NCBI GenBank assembly: GCA_904066235.2
Contig: CAJFCV020000005.1
Span: 6,319,501-6,383,500, forward strand
Source of the DNA: Bursaphelenchus xylophilus
Lineage: Eukaryota > Nematoda > Chromadorea > Rhabditida > Aphelenchoididae
Reading direction: 5' to 3'
Length of the DNA: 64,000 bases
This document shows, in pieces, positions 58,101 through 64,000 of this stretch. The position numbers were made by a program, and so were the translations under genes. The notes under the pieces are model-generated. The model was not told the DNA's origin. It was given only the letters and a program-made list of their open reading frames with translations, and made no database searches. Within the stretch, counting starts at the first letter, position 1, and each line of letters begins with the position of its first letter.

Positions 58101-61100
58101 CTTCTTATCGGCTTCAGTCTTCTTGTCAGCCTCGGCCTTCTTCTTGGCCTCTTCTTCGGCCTTCTTCTTATCGGCTTCAGTCTTCTTGTCAGCCTCGGCC
58201 TTCTTCTTGGCCTCTTCTTCGGCCTTCTTCTTATCGGCTTCAGTCTTCTTATCGGCTTCAGCCTTCTTGTCAGCTTCGGCCTTCTTCTCGGCCTCTTCTT
58301 CGGCCTTCTTCTTATCGGCTTCAGTCTTCTTGTCAGCCTCGGCCTTCTTCTTGGCCTCCTCTTCGGCCTTCTTCTTATCGGCTTCAGTCTTCTTGTCAGC
58401 CTCGGCCTTCTTCTTATCGGCTTCAGTCTTCTTATCGGCTTCAGTCTTCTTGTCAGCCTCGGCCTTCTTCTTGGCCTCCTCTTCGGCCTTCTTCTTATCG
58501 GCTTCAGTCTTCTTATCGGCTTCAGTCTTCTTGTCAGCCTCGGCCTTCTTCTTGGCCTCCTCTTCGGCCTTCTTCTTATCGGCTTCAGTCTTCTTATCTG
58601 CTTCAGTCTTCTTGTCAGCCTCGGCCTTCTTCTTATCGGCTTCAGTCTTCTTGTCAGCTTCGGCCTTCTTCTTGGCCTCTTCTTCGGCCTTCTTCTTATC
58701 GGCTTCAGTCTTCTTGTCAGCCTCGGCCTTCTTCTTGGCCTCCTCTTCGGCCTTCTTCTTATCGGCTTCAGTCTTCTTATCGGCTTCAGTCTTCTTGTCA
58801 GCCTCGGCCTTCTTCTTGGCCTCCTCTTCGGCCTTCTTCTTATCGGCTTCAGTCTTCTTATCGGCTTCAGCCTTCTTGTCAGCTTCGGCCTTCTTCTCGG
58901 CCTCCTCTTCGGCCTTCTTCTTATCGGCTTCAGCCTTCTTGTCAGCTTCGGCCTTCTTCTCGGCCTCCTCTTCGGCCTTCTTCTTATCGGCTTCAGTCTT
59001 CTTGTCAGCCTCGGCCTTCTTCTTGGCCTCCTCTTCGGCCTTCTTCTTATCGGCTTCAGTCTTCTTATCGGCTTCAGCCTTCTTGTCAGCTTCGGCTTTC
59101 TTCTCGGCCTCTCCTTCGGCCTTCTTCTTATCGGCTTCAGTCTTCTTGTCAGCCTCGGCCTTCTTCTTGGCCTCCTCTTCGGCCTTCTTCTTATCGGCTT
59201 CAGTCTTCTTGTCAGCTTCGGCCTTCTTCTCGGCCTCTTCTTCAGCCTTCTTCTTATCGGCTTCAGTCTTCTTGTCAGCCTCGGCCTTCTTCTTGGCCTC
59301 CTCTTCGGCCTTCTTCTTATCGGCTTCAGTCTTCTTATCGGCTTCAGCCTTCTTGTCAGCTTCGGCCTTCTTCTTGGCCTCTTCTTCGGCCTTCTTCTTA
59401 TCGGCTTCAGTCTTCTTGTCAGCCTCGGCCTTCTTCTTGGCCTCCTCTTCGGCCTTCTTCTTATCGGCTTCAGTCTTCTTATCGGCTTCAGCCTTCTTGT
59501 CAGCTTCGGCCTTCTTCTTGGCCTCTTCTTCGGCCTTCTTCTTATCGGCTTCAGTCTTCTTGTCAGCCTCGGCGTTCTTTTTATCGGCTTCAGTCTTCTT
59601 GTCAGCCTCGGCCTTCTTCTTGGCCTCTTCTTCGGCCTTCTTCTTATCGGCTTCAGTCTTCTTGTCAGCCTCGGCCTTCTTCTTGGCCTCTTCTTCGGCC
59701 TTCTTCTTATCGGCTTCAGTCTTCTTGTCAGCCTCGGCGTTCTTTTTATCGGCTTCAGTCTTCTTGTCAGCCTCGGCCTTCTTCTTGGCCTCTTCTTCGG
59801 CCTTCTTCTTATCGGCTTCAGTCTTCTTGTCAGCCTCGGCCTTCTTCTTGGCCTCCTCTTCGGCCTTCTTTTTATCGGCTTCAGTCTTCTTATCGGCTTC
59901 AGCCTTCTTGTCAGCTTCGGCCTTCTTCTTGGCCTCTTCTTCGGCCTTCTTCTTATCGGCTTCAGTCTTCTTGTCAGCCTCGGCCTTCTTCTTGGCCTCC
60001 TCTTCGGCCTTCTTCTTATCGGCTTCAGTCTTCTTGTCAGCCTCGGCCTTCTTTTTATCGGCTTCAGTCTTCTTGTCAGCTTCGGCCTTCTTCTTGGCCT
60101 CTTCTTCGGCCTTCTTCTTATCGGCTTCAGTCTTCTTGTCAGCTTCGGCCTTCTTCTTGGCCTCCTCTTCGGCCTTCTTCTTATCGGCTTCAGTCTTCTT
60201 GTCAGCCTCGGCCTTCTTCTTGGCCTCCTCTTCGGCCTTCTTCTTATCGGCTTCAGCCTTCTTATCGGCTTCAGCCTTCTTGTCAGCTTCGGCCTTCTTC
60301 TTGGCCTCTTCTTCGGCCTTCTTCTTATCGGCTTCAGTCTTCTTGTCAGCCTCGGCCTTCTTCTTGGCCTCTTCTTCGGCCTTCTTCTTATCGGCTTCAG
60401 TCTTCTTGTCAGCCTCGGCCTTCTTCTTGGCCTCTTCTTCGGCCTTCTTCTTATCGGCTTCAGTCTTCTTGTCAGCTTCGGCCTTCTTCTTGGCCTCCTC
60501 TTCGGCCTTCTTCTTATCGGCTTCAGTCTTCTTGTCAGCTTCGGCCTTCTTTTTGGCCTCCTCTTCGGCCTTCTTCTTATCGGCTTCAGCCTTCTTATCG
60601 GCTTCAGCCTTCTTGTCAGCTTCGGCCTTCTTCTTGGCCTCTTCTTCGGCCTTCTTCTTATCGGCTTCAGTCTTCTTGTCAGCCTCGGCCTTCTTCTTGG
60701 CCTCTTCTTCGGCCTTCTTCTTATCGGCTTCAGTCTTCTTGTCAGCCTCGGCCTTCTTCTTGGCCTCCTCTTCGGCCTTCTTCTTATCGGCTTCAGTCTT
60801 CTTGTCAGCTTCGGCCTTCTTCTTGGCCTCCTCTTCGGCCTTCTTCTTATCGGCTTCAGTCTTCTTGTCAGCCTCGGCCTTCTTCTTGGCCTCCTCTTCG
60901 GCCTTCTTCTTATCGGCTTCAGTCTTCTTGTCAGCCTCGGCCTTCTTCTTGGCCTCCTCTTCGGCCTTCTTCTTATCGGCTGCAGTCTTCTTGTCAGCTT
61001 CGGCCTTCTTCTTGGCCTCCTCTTCGGCCTTCTTCTTATCGGCTTCAGTCTTCTTCTCAGCCTCGGCCTTCTTCTTGGCCTCCTCTTCGGCCTTCTTCTT

Positions 61101-64000
61101 ATCGGCTTCAGTCTTCTTGTCAGCTTCGGCCTTCTTCTTGGCCTCCTCTTCGGCCTTCTTCTTATCGGTTTCAGTCTTCTTATCGGCTTCGGCCTTCTTA
61201 TCGGCTTCAGTCTTCTTGTCAGCCTCGGCCTTCTTCTTGGCCTCCTCTTCGGCCTTCTTCTTATCGGCTTCAGTCTTCTTGTCAGCTTCGGCCTTCTTCT
61301 TGGCCTCCTCTTCGGCCTTCTTCTTATCGGCTTCAGTCTTCTTGTCAGCTTCGGCCTTCTTCTTGGCCTCCTCTTCGGCCTTCTTCTTATCGGTTTCAGT
61401 CTTCTTATCGGCTTCGGCCTTCTTCTTGGCCTCCTCTTCGGCCTTCTTCTTATCGGCTTCAGTCTTCTTGTCAGCTTCGGCCTTCTTCTTGGCCTCCTCT
61501 TCGGCCTTCTTCTTATCGGCTTCAGTCTTCTTCTCAGCCTCGGCCTTCTTCTTGGCCTCCTCTTCGGCCTTCTTCTTATCGGCTTCAGTCTTCTTGTCAG
61601 CCTCGGCCTTCTTCTTGGCCTCCTCTTCGGCCTTCTTCTTATCGGCTTCAGTCTTCTTATCGGCTTCAGTCTTCTTATCGGCTTCAGTCTTCTTATCGGC
61701 TTCAGTCTTCTTATCGGCTTCAGTCTTCTTATCGGCTTCAGTCTTCTTATCGGCTTCAGTCTTCTTATCGGCTTCAGTCTTCTTGTCAGCTTCGGCCTTC
61801 TTCTTGGCCTCCTCTTCGGCCTTCTTCTTATCGGCTTCAGTCTTCTTGTCAGCCTCGGCCTTCTTCTTGGCCTCCTCTTCGGCCTTCTTCTTATCGGCTT
61901 CAGTCTTCTTATCGGCTTCAGTCTTCTTATCGGCTTCAGTCTTCTTATCGGCTTCAGTCTTCTTATCGGCTTCAGTCTTCTTATCGGCTTCAGTCTTCTT
62001 GTCAGCCTCGGCCTTCTTCTTGGCCTCCTCTTCGGCCTTCTTCTTATCGGCTTCAGTCTTCTTGTCAGCCTCGGCCTTCTTCTTGGCCTCCTCTTCGGCC
62101 TTCTTCTTATCGGCTTCAGTCTTCTTGTCAGCCTCGGCCTTCTTCTTGGCCTCCTCTTCGGCCTTCTTCTTATCGGCTTCAGTCTTCTTGTCAGCTTCGG
62201 CCTTCTTCTTGGCCTCCTCTTCGGCCTTCTTCTTATCGGTTTCAGTCTTCTTATCGGCTTCGGCCTTCTTCTTGGCCTCCTCTTCGGCCTTCTTCTTATC
62301 GGCTGCAGTCTTCTTGTCAGCTTCGGCCTTCTTCTTGGCCTCCTCTTCGGCCTTCTTCTTATCGGCTTCAGTCTTCTTGTCAGCTTCGGCCTTCTTCTTG
62401 GCCTCCTCTTCAGCCTTCTTCTTATCGGCTTCAGTCTTCTTGTCAGCTTCGGCCTTCTTCTTGGCCTCTTCTTCGGCCTTCTTCTTGGCCTCCTCTTCGG
62501 CCTTCTTCTTATCGGCTTCAGTCTTCTTATCGGCTTCAGTCTTCTTATCGGCTTCAGTCTTCTTATCGGCTTCAGTCTTCTTATCGGCTTCAGTCTTCTT
62601 ATCGGCTTCAGTCTTCTTATCGGCTTCAGTCTTCTTATCGGCTTCAGTCTTCTTATCGGCTTCAGTCTTCTTGTCAGCTTCGGCCTTCTTCTTGGCCTCC
62701 TCTTCGGCCTTCTTCTTATCGGCTTCAGTCTTCTTGTCAGCCTCGGCCTTCTTCTTGGCCTCCTCTTCGGCCTTCTTCTTATCGGCTTCAGTCTTCTTAT
62801 CGGCTTCAGTCTTCTTATCGGCTTCAGTCTTCTTATCGGCTTCAGTCTTCTTATCGGCTTCAGTCTTCTTATCGGCTTCAGTCTTCTTGTCAGCCTCGGC
62901 CTTCTTCTTGGCCTCCTCTTCGGCCTTCTTCTTATCGGCTTCAGTCTTCTTGTCAGCCTCGGCCTTCTTCTTGGCCTCCTCTTCGGCCTTCTTCTTATCG
63001 GCTTCAGTCTTCTTGTCAGCCTCGGCCTTCTTCTTGGCCTCCTCTTCGGCCTTCTTCTTATCGGCTTCAGTCTTCTTGTCAGCTTCGGCCTTCTTCTTGG
63101 CCTCCTCTTCGGCCTTCTTCTTATCGGTTTCAGTCTTCTTATCGGCTTCGGCCTTCTTCTTGGCCTCCTCTTCGGCCTTCTTCTTATCGGCTGCAGTCTT
63201 CTTGTCAGCTTCGGCCTTCTTCTTGGCCTCCTCTTCGGCCTTCTTCTTATCGGCTTCAGTCTTCTTGTCAGCTTCGGCCTTCTTCTTGGCCTCCTCTTCA
63301 GCCTTCTTCTTATCGGCTTCAGTCTTCTTGTCAGCTTCGGCCTTCTTCTTGGCCTCTTCTTCGGCCTTCTTCTTATCGGCTTCAGTCTTCTTATCGCCTT
63401 CAGTCTTCTTGTCAGCCTCGGCCTTCTTCTTGGCCTCCTCTTCGGCCTTCTTCTTATCGGCTTCAGTCTTCTTGTCAGCCTCGGCCTTCTTCTTGGCCTC
63501 CTCTTCGGCCTTCTTCTTATCGGCTTCAGTCTTCTTGTCAGCCTCGGCCTTCTTCTTGGCCTCCTCTTCGGCCTTCTTCTTATCGGCTTCAGTCTTCTTC
63601 TCAGCCTCGGCCTTCTTCTTGGCCTCCTCTTCGGCCTTCTTCTTATCGGCTTCAGTCTTCTTCTCAGCCTCGGCCTTCTTCTTGGCCTCCTCTTCGGCCT
63701 TCTTCTTATCGGCTTCAGTCTTCTTGTCAGCCTCGGCCTTCTTTTTATCGGCTTCAGTCTTCTTGTCAGCCTCGGCCTCCTTCTTGGCCTCCTCTTCGGC
63801 CTTCTTCTTATCGGCTTCAGTCTTCTTCTCAGCCTCGGCCTTCTTCTTGGCCTCCTCTTCGGCCTTCTTCTTATCGGCTTCAGTCTTCTTGTCAGCCTCG
63901 GCCTTCTTCTTGGCCTCCTCTTCGGCCTTCTTCTTATCGGCTTCAGTCTTCTTCTCAGCCTCTGCCTTCTTCTTGGCCTCCTCTTCGGCCTTCTTCTTAT
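1..64000 (-). CDS. Interior of one giant titin/TTN-1-like repeat protein gene (both ends outside the window)
   Basis: Seen: eight minus-strand coding segments (28,766-64,000+; 28,486-28,703; 28,346-28,415; 27,866-27,903; 4,728-27,826; 4,384-4,686; 4,235-4,346; 1-4,188) join through GT/AG introns. All exon phases agree (1, 0, 1, 0, 0, 0, 1), giving about 21,000 residues with no start or final stop. The product is four low-complexity arrays of Lys/Glu/Ala/Asp repeats separated by short unique parts, one of which looks like a degenerate I-set Ig domain. Known: invertebrate titins such as C. elegans TTN-1 combine Ig domains, long charged coiled-coil regions and repetitive elastic regions in proteins near or above 2 MDa, acting in the sarcomere. 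Inferred: this is such a muscle spring, scaffold or ruler protein. No kinase, FnIII domain or canonical Ig run is visible here, so another giant cytoskeletal protein remains possible. A one-base deletion near 24,013 breaks the frame as written. Confidence 0.6.
241..2335. repeat. 799-bp block repeated at 1,296-bp offset in array C
   Basis: The block at 241-1,039 matches 1,537-2,335. Shared rare markers include GGCCTTTTTC (311 and 1,607), two TCGTCGG sites (681 and 1,977; 726 and 2,022) and GACTTCGG (836 and 2,132). The first mismatch on the right is at 1,040/2,336. The spacer between the copies is itself built from 225-bp units. Confidence 0.8.
4189..4234 (-). other. Intron, 46 bp
   Basis: It starts GTAGAAAAAG and ends CTCATTTCAG. 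Phase 1, and it restores a Glu codon before SDEKKKK. Confidence 0.7.
4235..4346 (-). CDS. 112-bp linker exon (VTFPVMSEVRLDY...KKLESFKK)
   Basis: The acceptor is TTTCAAG before GTGACG, and the donor is AAAAAAG followed by GTAGAA. It gives 37 codons plus one base, phase 0 to phase 1. The product includes VMSEVRLDYIIENP and RVLVKKLESFKK. It could be the beginning of another beta-rich module, but I do not recognise it. The donor is weak. The exon is supported by agreement of phase and by open reading on both sides. Confidence 0.6.
4347..4383 (-). other. Intron, 37 bp
   Basis: It starts GTAAGTCCCG and ends TGTTTCAAG. Phase 0. It is the shortest intron here. Confidence 0.7.
4384..4686 (-). CDS. 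303-bp exon completing the Ig-like domain
   Basis: The acceptor is CCTCTTTAG before ATTTCAATA. The donor is GTGGAA followed by GTAAGT. It holds 101 codons in phase 0 at both ends. It starts ISIYNGEEYLEESDN and contains GRVHSVSLYINDV and LTFVASNAGGYDK followed by LINLEV. This pattern matches the C-terminal strands of an I-set Ig fold (a strand, then a tyrosine-corner-like segment, then A-S-N-x-G and L-x-V). The remaining residues (KADSREEMFDMLESN onward) form an uncharacterised linker. The domain begins at the end of the previous exon, so the intron splits it. Confidence 0.75.
4498..4828 (-). other. Degenerate I-set Ig-like domain (split by a 41-bp intron)
   Basis: The domain spans about 96 residues from EPPNFMIKKKVVHCTAGDSV to GYDKCLINLEV. 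The pattern P-x-F, then G-D-S-V-x-V-x-V, then an I-x-I-Y-N-G-E-E strand, S-V-S-L-Y-I-N-D-V, and F-V-A-S-N-A-G with a final L-x-V, fits the sequence logic of titin/twitchin I-set domains. The core Trp is replaced (ISIYNG) and the canonical disulfide cysteines are not in their usual places. Its presence is the main reason for the titin-like assignment. A profile search would settle it. Confidence 0.5.
4687..4727 (-). other. Intron, 41 bp
   Basis: It starts GTATGTCC and ends ACCTCTTTAG. Phase 0, and it splits the Ig-like domain between SDENTC and ISIYNG. Confidence 0.75.
4728..27826 (-). CDS. 23.1-kb exon: linker, 45-residue repeat array B, first part of Ig-like domain; contains one frameshift
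   Basis: The acceptor is TTGGTTTAG before GCCAAAGGAG. The donor is ACTTGT followed by GTATGT. The first 118 or so residues are unique (for example NGYTGVFYDGRIWKATN and FPGENVCLKIGITK, which is loosely Ig-like but not assignable). Array B follows, about 167 units of 45 residues, nearly identical throughout. The last 110 or so residues are unique and lead into an Ig-like domain starting at EPPNFMIKKK. The incoming frame fits the upstream exon and the outgoing frame fits the downstream exon, but the two frames differ by one base. The change falls at 24,013-24,016, where GCTTTTGAGG replaces the usual GCTTTGTGAGG or GCTTTTTGAGG. As written, translation would stop 27 or so residues later at 23,936-23,938. 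Everything on both sides stays open, so I favour a consensus error or a very recent mutation. Confidence 0.72.
5065..27473 (-). repeat. Array B: about 167 tandem copies of a 135-bp (45-residue) repeat
   Basis: Each unit has three parts. A KKPHGLEEEDT lead is followed by either IEIASD or VQLSSD. LTKPSEAK then follows with T or N, and AVASKDDKTEAADSKKIKV closes the unit. Copies are nearly identical over 22.4 kb. Four units at 6,870, 7,767, 8,124 and 8,346 lack 48 bp and are 29 residues long. Units at the upstream edge carry PDG for PHG and other substitutions (LTEPSET, TEAID), and the downstream edge reads KKPDGSEDE, the usual pattern of array-edge divergence. The composition (Lys, Glu, Asp, Ser, Ala, some Pro, no aromatic) predicts an intrinsically disordered, potentially elastic, region. 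It resembles in style, not in detail, the repetitive elastic regions of invertebrate titins. Confidence 0.95.
27827..27865 (-). other. Intron, 39 bp
   Basis: It starts GTAAGTCGCC and ends TTTGGTTTAG. Phase 0 joins SKAE to AKGDTPSN. Confidence 0.75.
27866..27903 (-). CDS. 38-bp micro-exon (GLPVTMPTESKAE)
   Basis: The acceptor is GCATTTCAG before GTTTACCAG, and the donor is GCCGAA followed by GTAAGT. One base carried from the previous exon completes the Gly codon, so 38 + 1 bases give exactly 13 codons and the exon leaves in phase 0, as the next exon requires. It is a short linker with no domain. It is flanked by the 442-bp intron upstream and a 39-bp intron downstream. Confidence 0.6.
28092..28139 (-). 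CDS. Possible 48-bp cassette exon inside the 442-bp intron (speculative)
   Basis: The sequence is bounded by an acceptor-like CCAAGCAG and a donor-like CGAT followed by GTAAGTG. Its length is a multiple of three, and in the incoming phase it reads ATTRCSFRSQEFLFPR without a stop, so it could be included or skipped without changing frame. Against it, the polypyrimidine tract is weak and the encoded peptide has no recognisable character. Treat it as a candidate only. Confidence 0.2.
28281..28310. repeat. GC-rich inverted repeat in the long intron
   Basis: Arms GGCCGGG (28,281-28,287) and CCCGGCC (28,304-28,310) are perfect complements around a 16-base pyrimidine-rich loop. It could form a hairpin in the pre-mRNA. 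No function is indicated and chance is possible. Confidence 0.5.
28346..28415 (-). CDS. 70-bp exon, linker (RADQVIMIRKLEETVQAN...)
   Basis: The acceptor is ATATTGCAG before CGGGCGGAC. The donor is TCAG followed by GTAAGT, a strong consensus. It enters in phase 0 and leaves in phase 1, encoding RADQVIMIRKLEETVQAN then LVVAS plus one base. The sequence looks like a short amphipathic helix. No family is recognised. It is supported mainly by the matching splice phases and good splice sites, so it is less certain than the long exons. Confidence 0.6.
28416..28485 (-). other. Intron, 70 bp
   Basis: It starts GTACTTTTTC, a weak donor, and ends TTTATATTGCAG. It is AT-rich and has phase 0. Confidence 0.65.
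28486..28703 (-). CDS. Small acidic exon following the giant exon
   Basis: The acceptor is TTTGCAG before GTACTCATTAC. The donor is ATG followed by GTACTT, a weaker donor than the other sites. With one base carried over from the upstream exon the reading is G-THYMNVDIEIDAGEE and on to SPLKM, 72 further codons without a stop. The product is strongly acidic (runs such as VEEDYMDIDVSV and DTEDDRED), in contrast to the basic end of the preceding exon. I recognise no domain. It is likely a disordered acidic linker between the charged-helix region and the downstream part. Phase in is 1 and phase out is 0, and both match their neighbours. Confidence 0.75.
28704..28765 (-). other. Intron, 62 bp
   Basis: It starts GTAAGTCACTTG and ends TGGTTTGCAG. 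It joins the giant exon (phase 1) to the acidic exon, restoring a Gly codon. Confidence 0.8.
28766..29190 (-). other. Unique tail after array A2, ending the giant exon
   Basis: About 142 residues start RIGSALEPILDERSLTLPNA and continue through NLEIEDIKGTFSLKKRR, KIGIGITFNLNLEISNVEC and ENSRVDEVEAIYSDIVGKMV. The segment ends with a strongly basic DKKSRRKIKRKKTLPLNVSR. Alternating hydrophobic residues in GITFNLNLEISNVECDCEFE suggest a beta-strand segment. No domain is recognised. Confidence 0.5.
28766..64000 (-). CDS. Giant coding exon (over 35.2 kb, upstream end outside window): arrays A1 and A2 plus unique inserts
   Basis: The frame at 64,000 is the same, modulo three, as the frame that ends at the splice donor at 28,766/28,765 (TTCG followed by GTAAGT). 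Every variant I read between them is a substitution or a whole-codon change, and I saw no in-frame stop. The exon encodes about 11,745 residues. First comes a 31.3-kb array of AEADKK/TEADKKK/AEEEAKKK modules, then a unique segment of about 218 residues. A second array of about 2.8 kb follows, with Pro, Asp and Asn variants. The last part is a tail of about 143 residues, including KIGIGITFNLNLEI and a basic KKSRRKIKRKK stretch. The exon ends in phase 1 after SPF and continues with Gly. The composition predicts highly charged helix, cytosolic and without membrane segments or a signal peptide. The upstream end is not visible. Hidden compensating indels inside the array cannot be excluded by eye. 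Confidence 0.72.
29195..32035 (-). repeat. Array A2: variant AEADKK/AEEEAKKK array with Pro, Asp and Asn units
   Basis: This is the same repeat family as A1, but many units read KKPEADKK (GGGCTTC on the plus strand), DADKK (GCATCTGCC) or KKNAEADKK (GCGTTC). A periodic sub-block of five near-identical copies of about 105-111 bp (KKNAEADKK then KKADADKK) lies between about 29,640 and 30,110. Proline at regular places would break a continuous helix, so this part may be more flexible than A1. It is bounded upstream by the unique insert ending NEKDKARKKTESDKK and downstream by KKRIGSALEPILDERS. Confidence 0.9.
32035..32688 (-). other. Unique coiled-coil-like insert between arrays A1 and A2
   Basis: About 218 residues of non-repetitive coding sequence begin TIKEPNTAQDTVVLSNNEG. 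The middle reads LSRLAEKEKQLRDQVLELRR and continues to QKLVETLLDED, then LADLRSEQENLQKEMSDLE. It has Leu spaced in heptads with charged flanks, so it looks like a true coiled-coil segment that could dimerise, unlike the Ala-only arrays. An acidic part (DNADIFNEGDFCDDR) follows, then a basic KKVKKSAKYAKK stretch before array A2 resumes. I recognise no named domain. Confidence 0.6.
33070..34712. repeat. 819-bp tandem duplication in array A1
   Basis: The CGGAC (Ser-for-Ala) marker at 33,248 recurs at 34,067. TCCTATCGG at 33,362 recurs at 34,181, and CCTATCGG at 33,840 recurs at 34,659. The offset is 273 codons. Copies are about 33,070-33,893 and 33,889-34,712. Confidence 0.85.
35320..37334. repeat. 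999-bp tandem duplication in array A1
   Basis: The rare GGCCAGC (Leu) markers are at 35,406, 36,117 and 36,261 and recur at 36,405, 37,116 and 37,260, all offset by 999 bp (333 codons). Flanking context agrees from about 35,320 to 36,335, then diverges. The two copies abut. Confidence 0.85.
39791..52132. repeat. 6,171-bp tandem duplication inside array A1 (39,791-45,961 and 45,962-52,132)
   Basis: Rare markers recur at exactly 6,171 bp. ATCAGCCTCAGCC is at 40,045 and 46,216 (first TCAG base), TTATTC at 40,912 and 47,083, and GTTTCGG at 42,541/42,712-type sites recurs at the same offset. The odd GTCTCCTTG, a doubled AEEEAKKK module (44.3 and 50.5 kb) and GGTTTCAG sites also recur at that offset. 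The match begins at 39,791/45,962 (first mismatch at 39,790/45,961) and runs to 45,986/52,157, past the full unit, so the copies are directly adjacent. I saw no difference inside. The length is 2,057 codons, in frame. Confidence 0.9.
61643..63374. repeat. 888-bp-offset duplication with TEADKK hexamer expansions
   Basis: Markers GGTTTCAG (62,238 and 63,126), CTCTTCAGCC (62,411 and 63,299) and the ends of hexamer runs (61,785 and 62,673) all lie 888 bp apart. Copies are about 61,643-62,486 and 62,531-63,374. Each includes two runs of the 18-bp TEADKK module: 8 and 6 copies in one, 9 and 6 in the other. Confidence 0.85.

Larger units (their letters stand above)
32690..64000 (-). repeat. Array A1: over 31 kb of 63-bp (21-residue) charged repeat
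   Basis: The dominant 21-residue unit is exactly three heptads: AEADKKT, EADKKKA, EEEAKKK. Modules of 6, 7 and 8 residues (TEADKK or AEADKK, AEADKKK, AEEEAKKK) are sometimes shuffled, giving extra TEADKK copies. Common substitutions are Arg for Lys (CCTATC on the plus strand), Ala for Glu in the T-E-A-D module (GGCTGCAG on the plus strand, TAADKK), Leu (GGCCAGC), Asn (GGCCTTATTC), and Thr for Ala. Ala is the only hydrophobic residue and there is no a/d Leu-type core, so a charged single alpha-helix is as likely as a classical coiled coil. Higher-order duplications are listed separately. The array continues upstream out of the window. Confidence 0.93.

Noticed and set aside
32690..64000. Bacterial TolA or other AEAAKK-type periplasmic helix protein
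   Set aside because: The Lys/Ala/Glu composition would give strong but meaningless similarity to TolA. Introns, size and neighbouring Ig-like sequence show a eukaryotic gene.
1..64000. CRISPR array or satellite DNA
   Set aside because: There are no unique spacers between constant repeats. Unlike a satellite, variation keeps the reading frame, and the repeats join unique exons.

Overview
The window looks like the interior of one giant protein-coding gene on the minus strand of an animal nuclear genome. Neither the start codon nor the stop codon is inside it. I can chain eight coding segments through seven introns with GT/AG ends and matching reading phase. They add up to about 63.3 kb of coding sequence, roughly 21,000 residues, or about 99% of the window. 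The compact introns (37-70 bp, plus one of 442 bp), Ig-like segments and enormous charged repeat arrays fit a titin/TTN-1-like giant muscle protein of an invertebrate. A nematode with short, non-C. elegans-style splice acceptors (for example a Trichuris/Trichinella-type worm) is my best guess. The species and the orthology are inference.

The layout below is in protein order, from high to low coordinate. (1) A coding exon enters at 64,000 and stays open to 28,766, more than 35.2 kb. It holds array A1 (about 64,000-32,690), built from AEADKK / TEADKKK / AEEEAKKK modules in a 21-residue unit. Next come a unique coiled-coil-like insert (about 32,688-32,035), a related array A2 richer in Pro and Asp variants (about 32,035-29,195), and an acidic/basic unique tail. 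(2) Three small exons follow (28,703-28,486, 28,415-28,346 and 27,903-27,866). (3) A 23.1-kb exon (27,826-4,728) carries array B, about 167 copies of a different 45-residue repeat. It ends in the first part of a degenerate Ig-like domain. (4) Two small exons (4,686-4,384 and 4,346-4,235) finish that domain and a linker. (5) A last exon (4,188 to beyond position 1) starts array C, which is again of the AEADKK/AEEEAKKK family. The architecture is therefore A-type array, unique segments, B-type array, Ig-like domain, A-type array.

The arrays carry a clear record of unequal exchange. There is a 6,171-bp tandem duplication with no difference at any site I compared (39,791-45,961 and 45,962-52,132). 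There are also in-frame duplications at 999-, 819- and 888-bp offsets, and a 799-bp block repeated 1,296 bp away. One feature conflicts with an intact gene: a single-base deletion at about 24,013-24,016 inside array B. The flanking exons on each side of it agree with different frames, so it is either a consensus error or a real frameshift.

The very long open frames on the plus strand, and the Arg-rich alternative minus frame, are shadows of low-complexity coding sequence. I see no RNA gene, transposon, CRISPR array, promoter or second gene.
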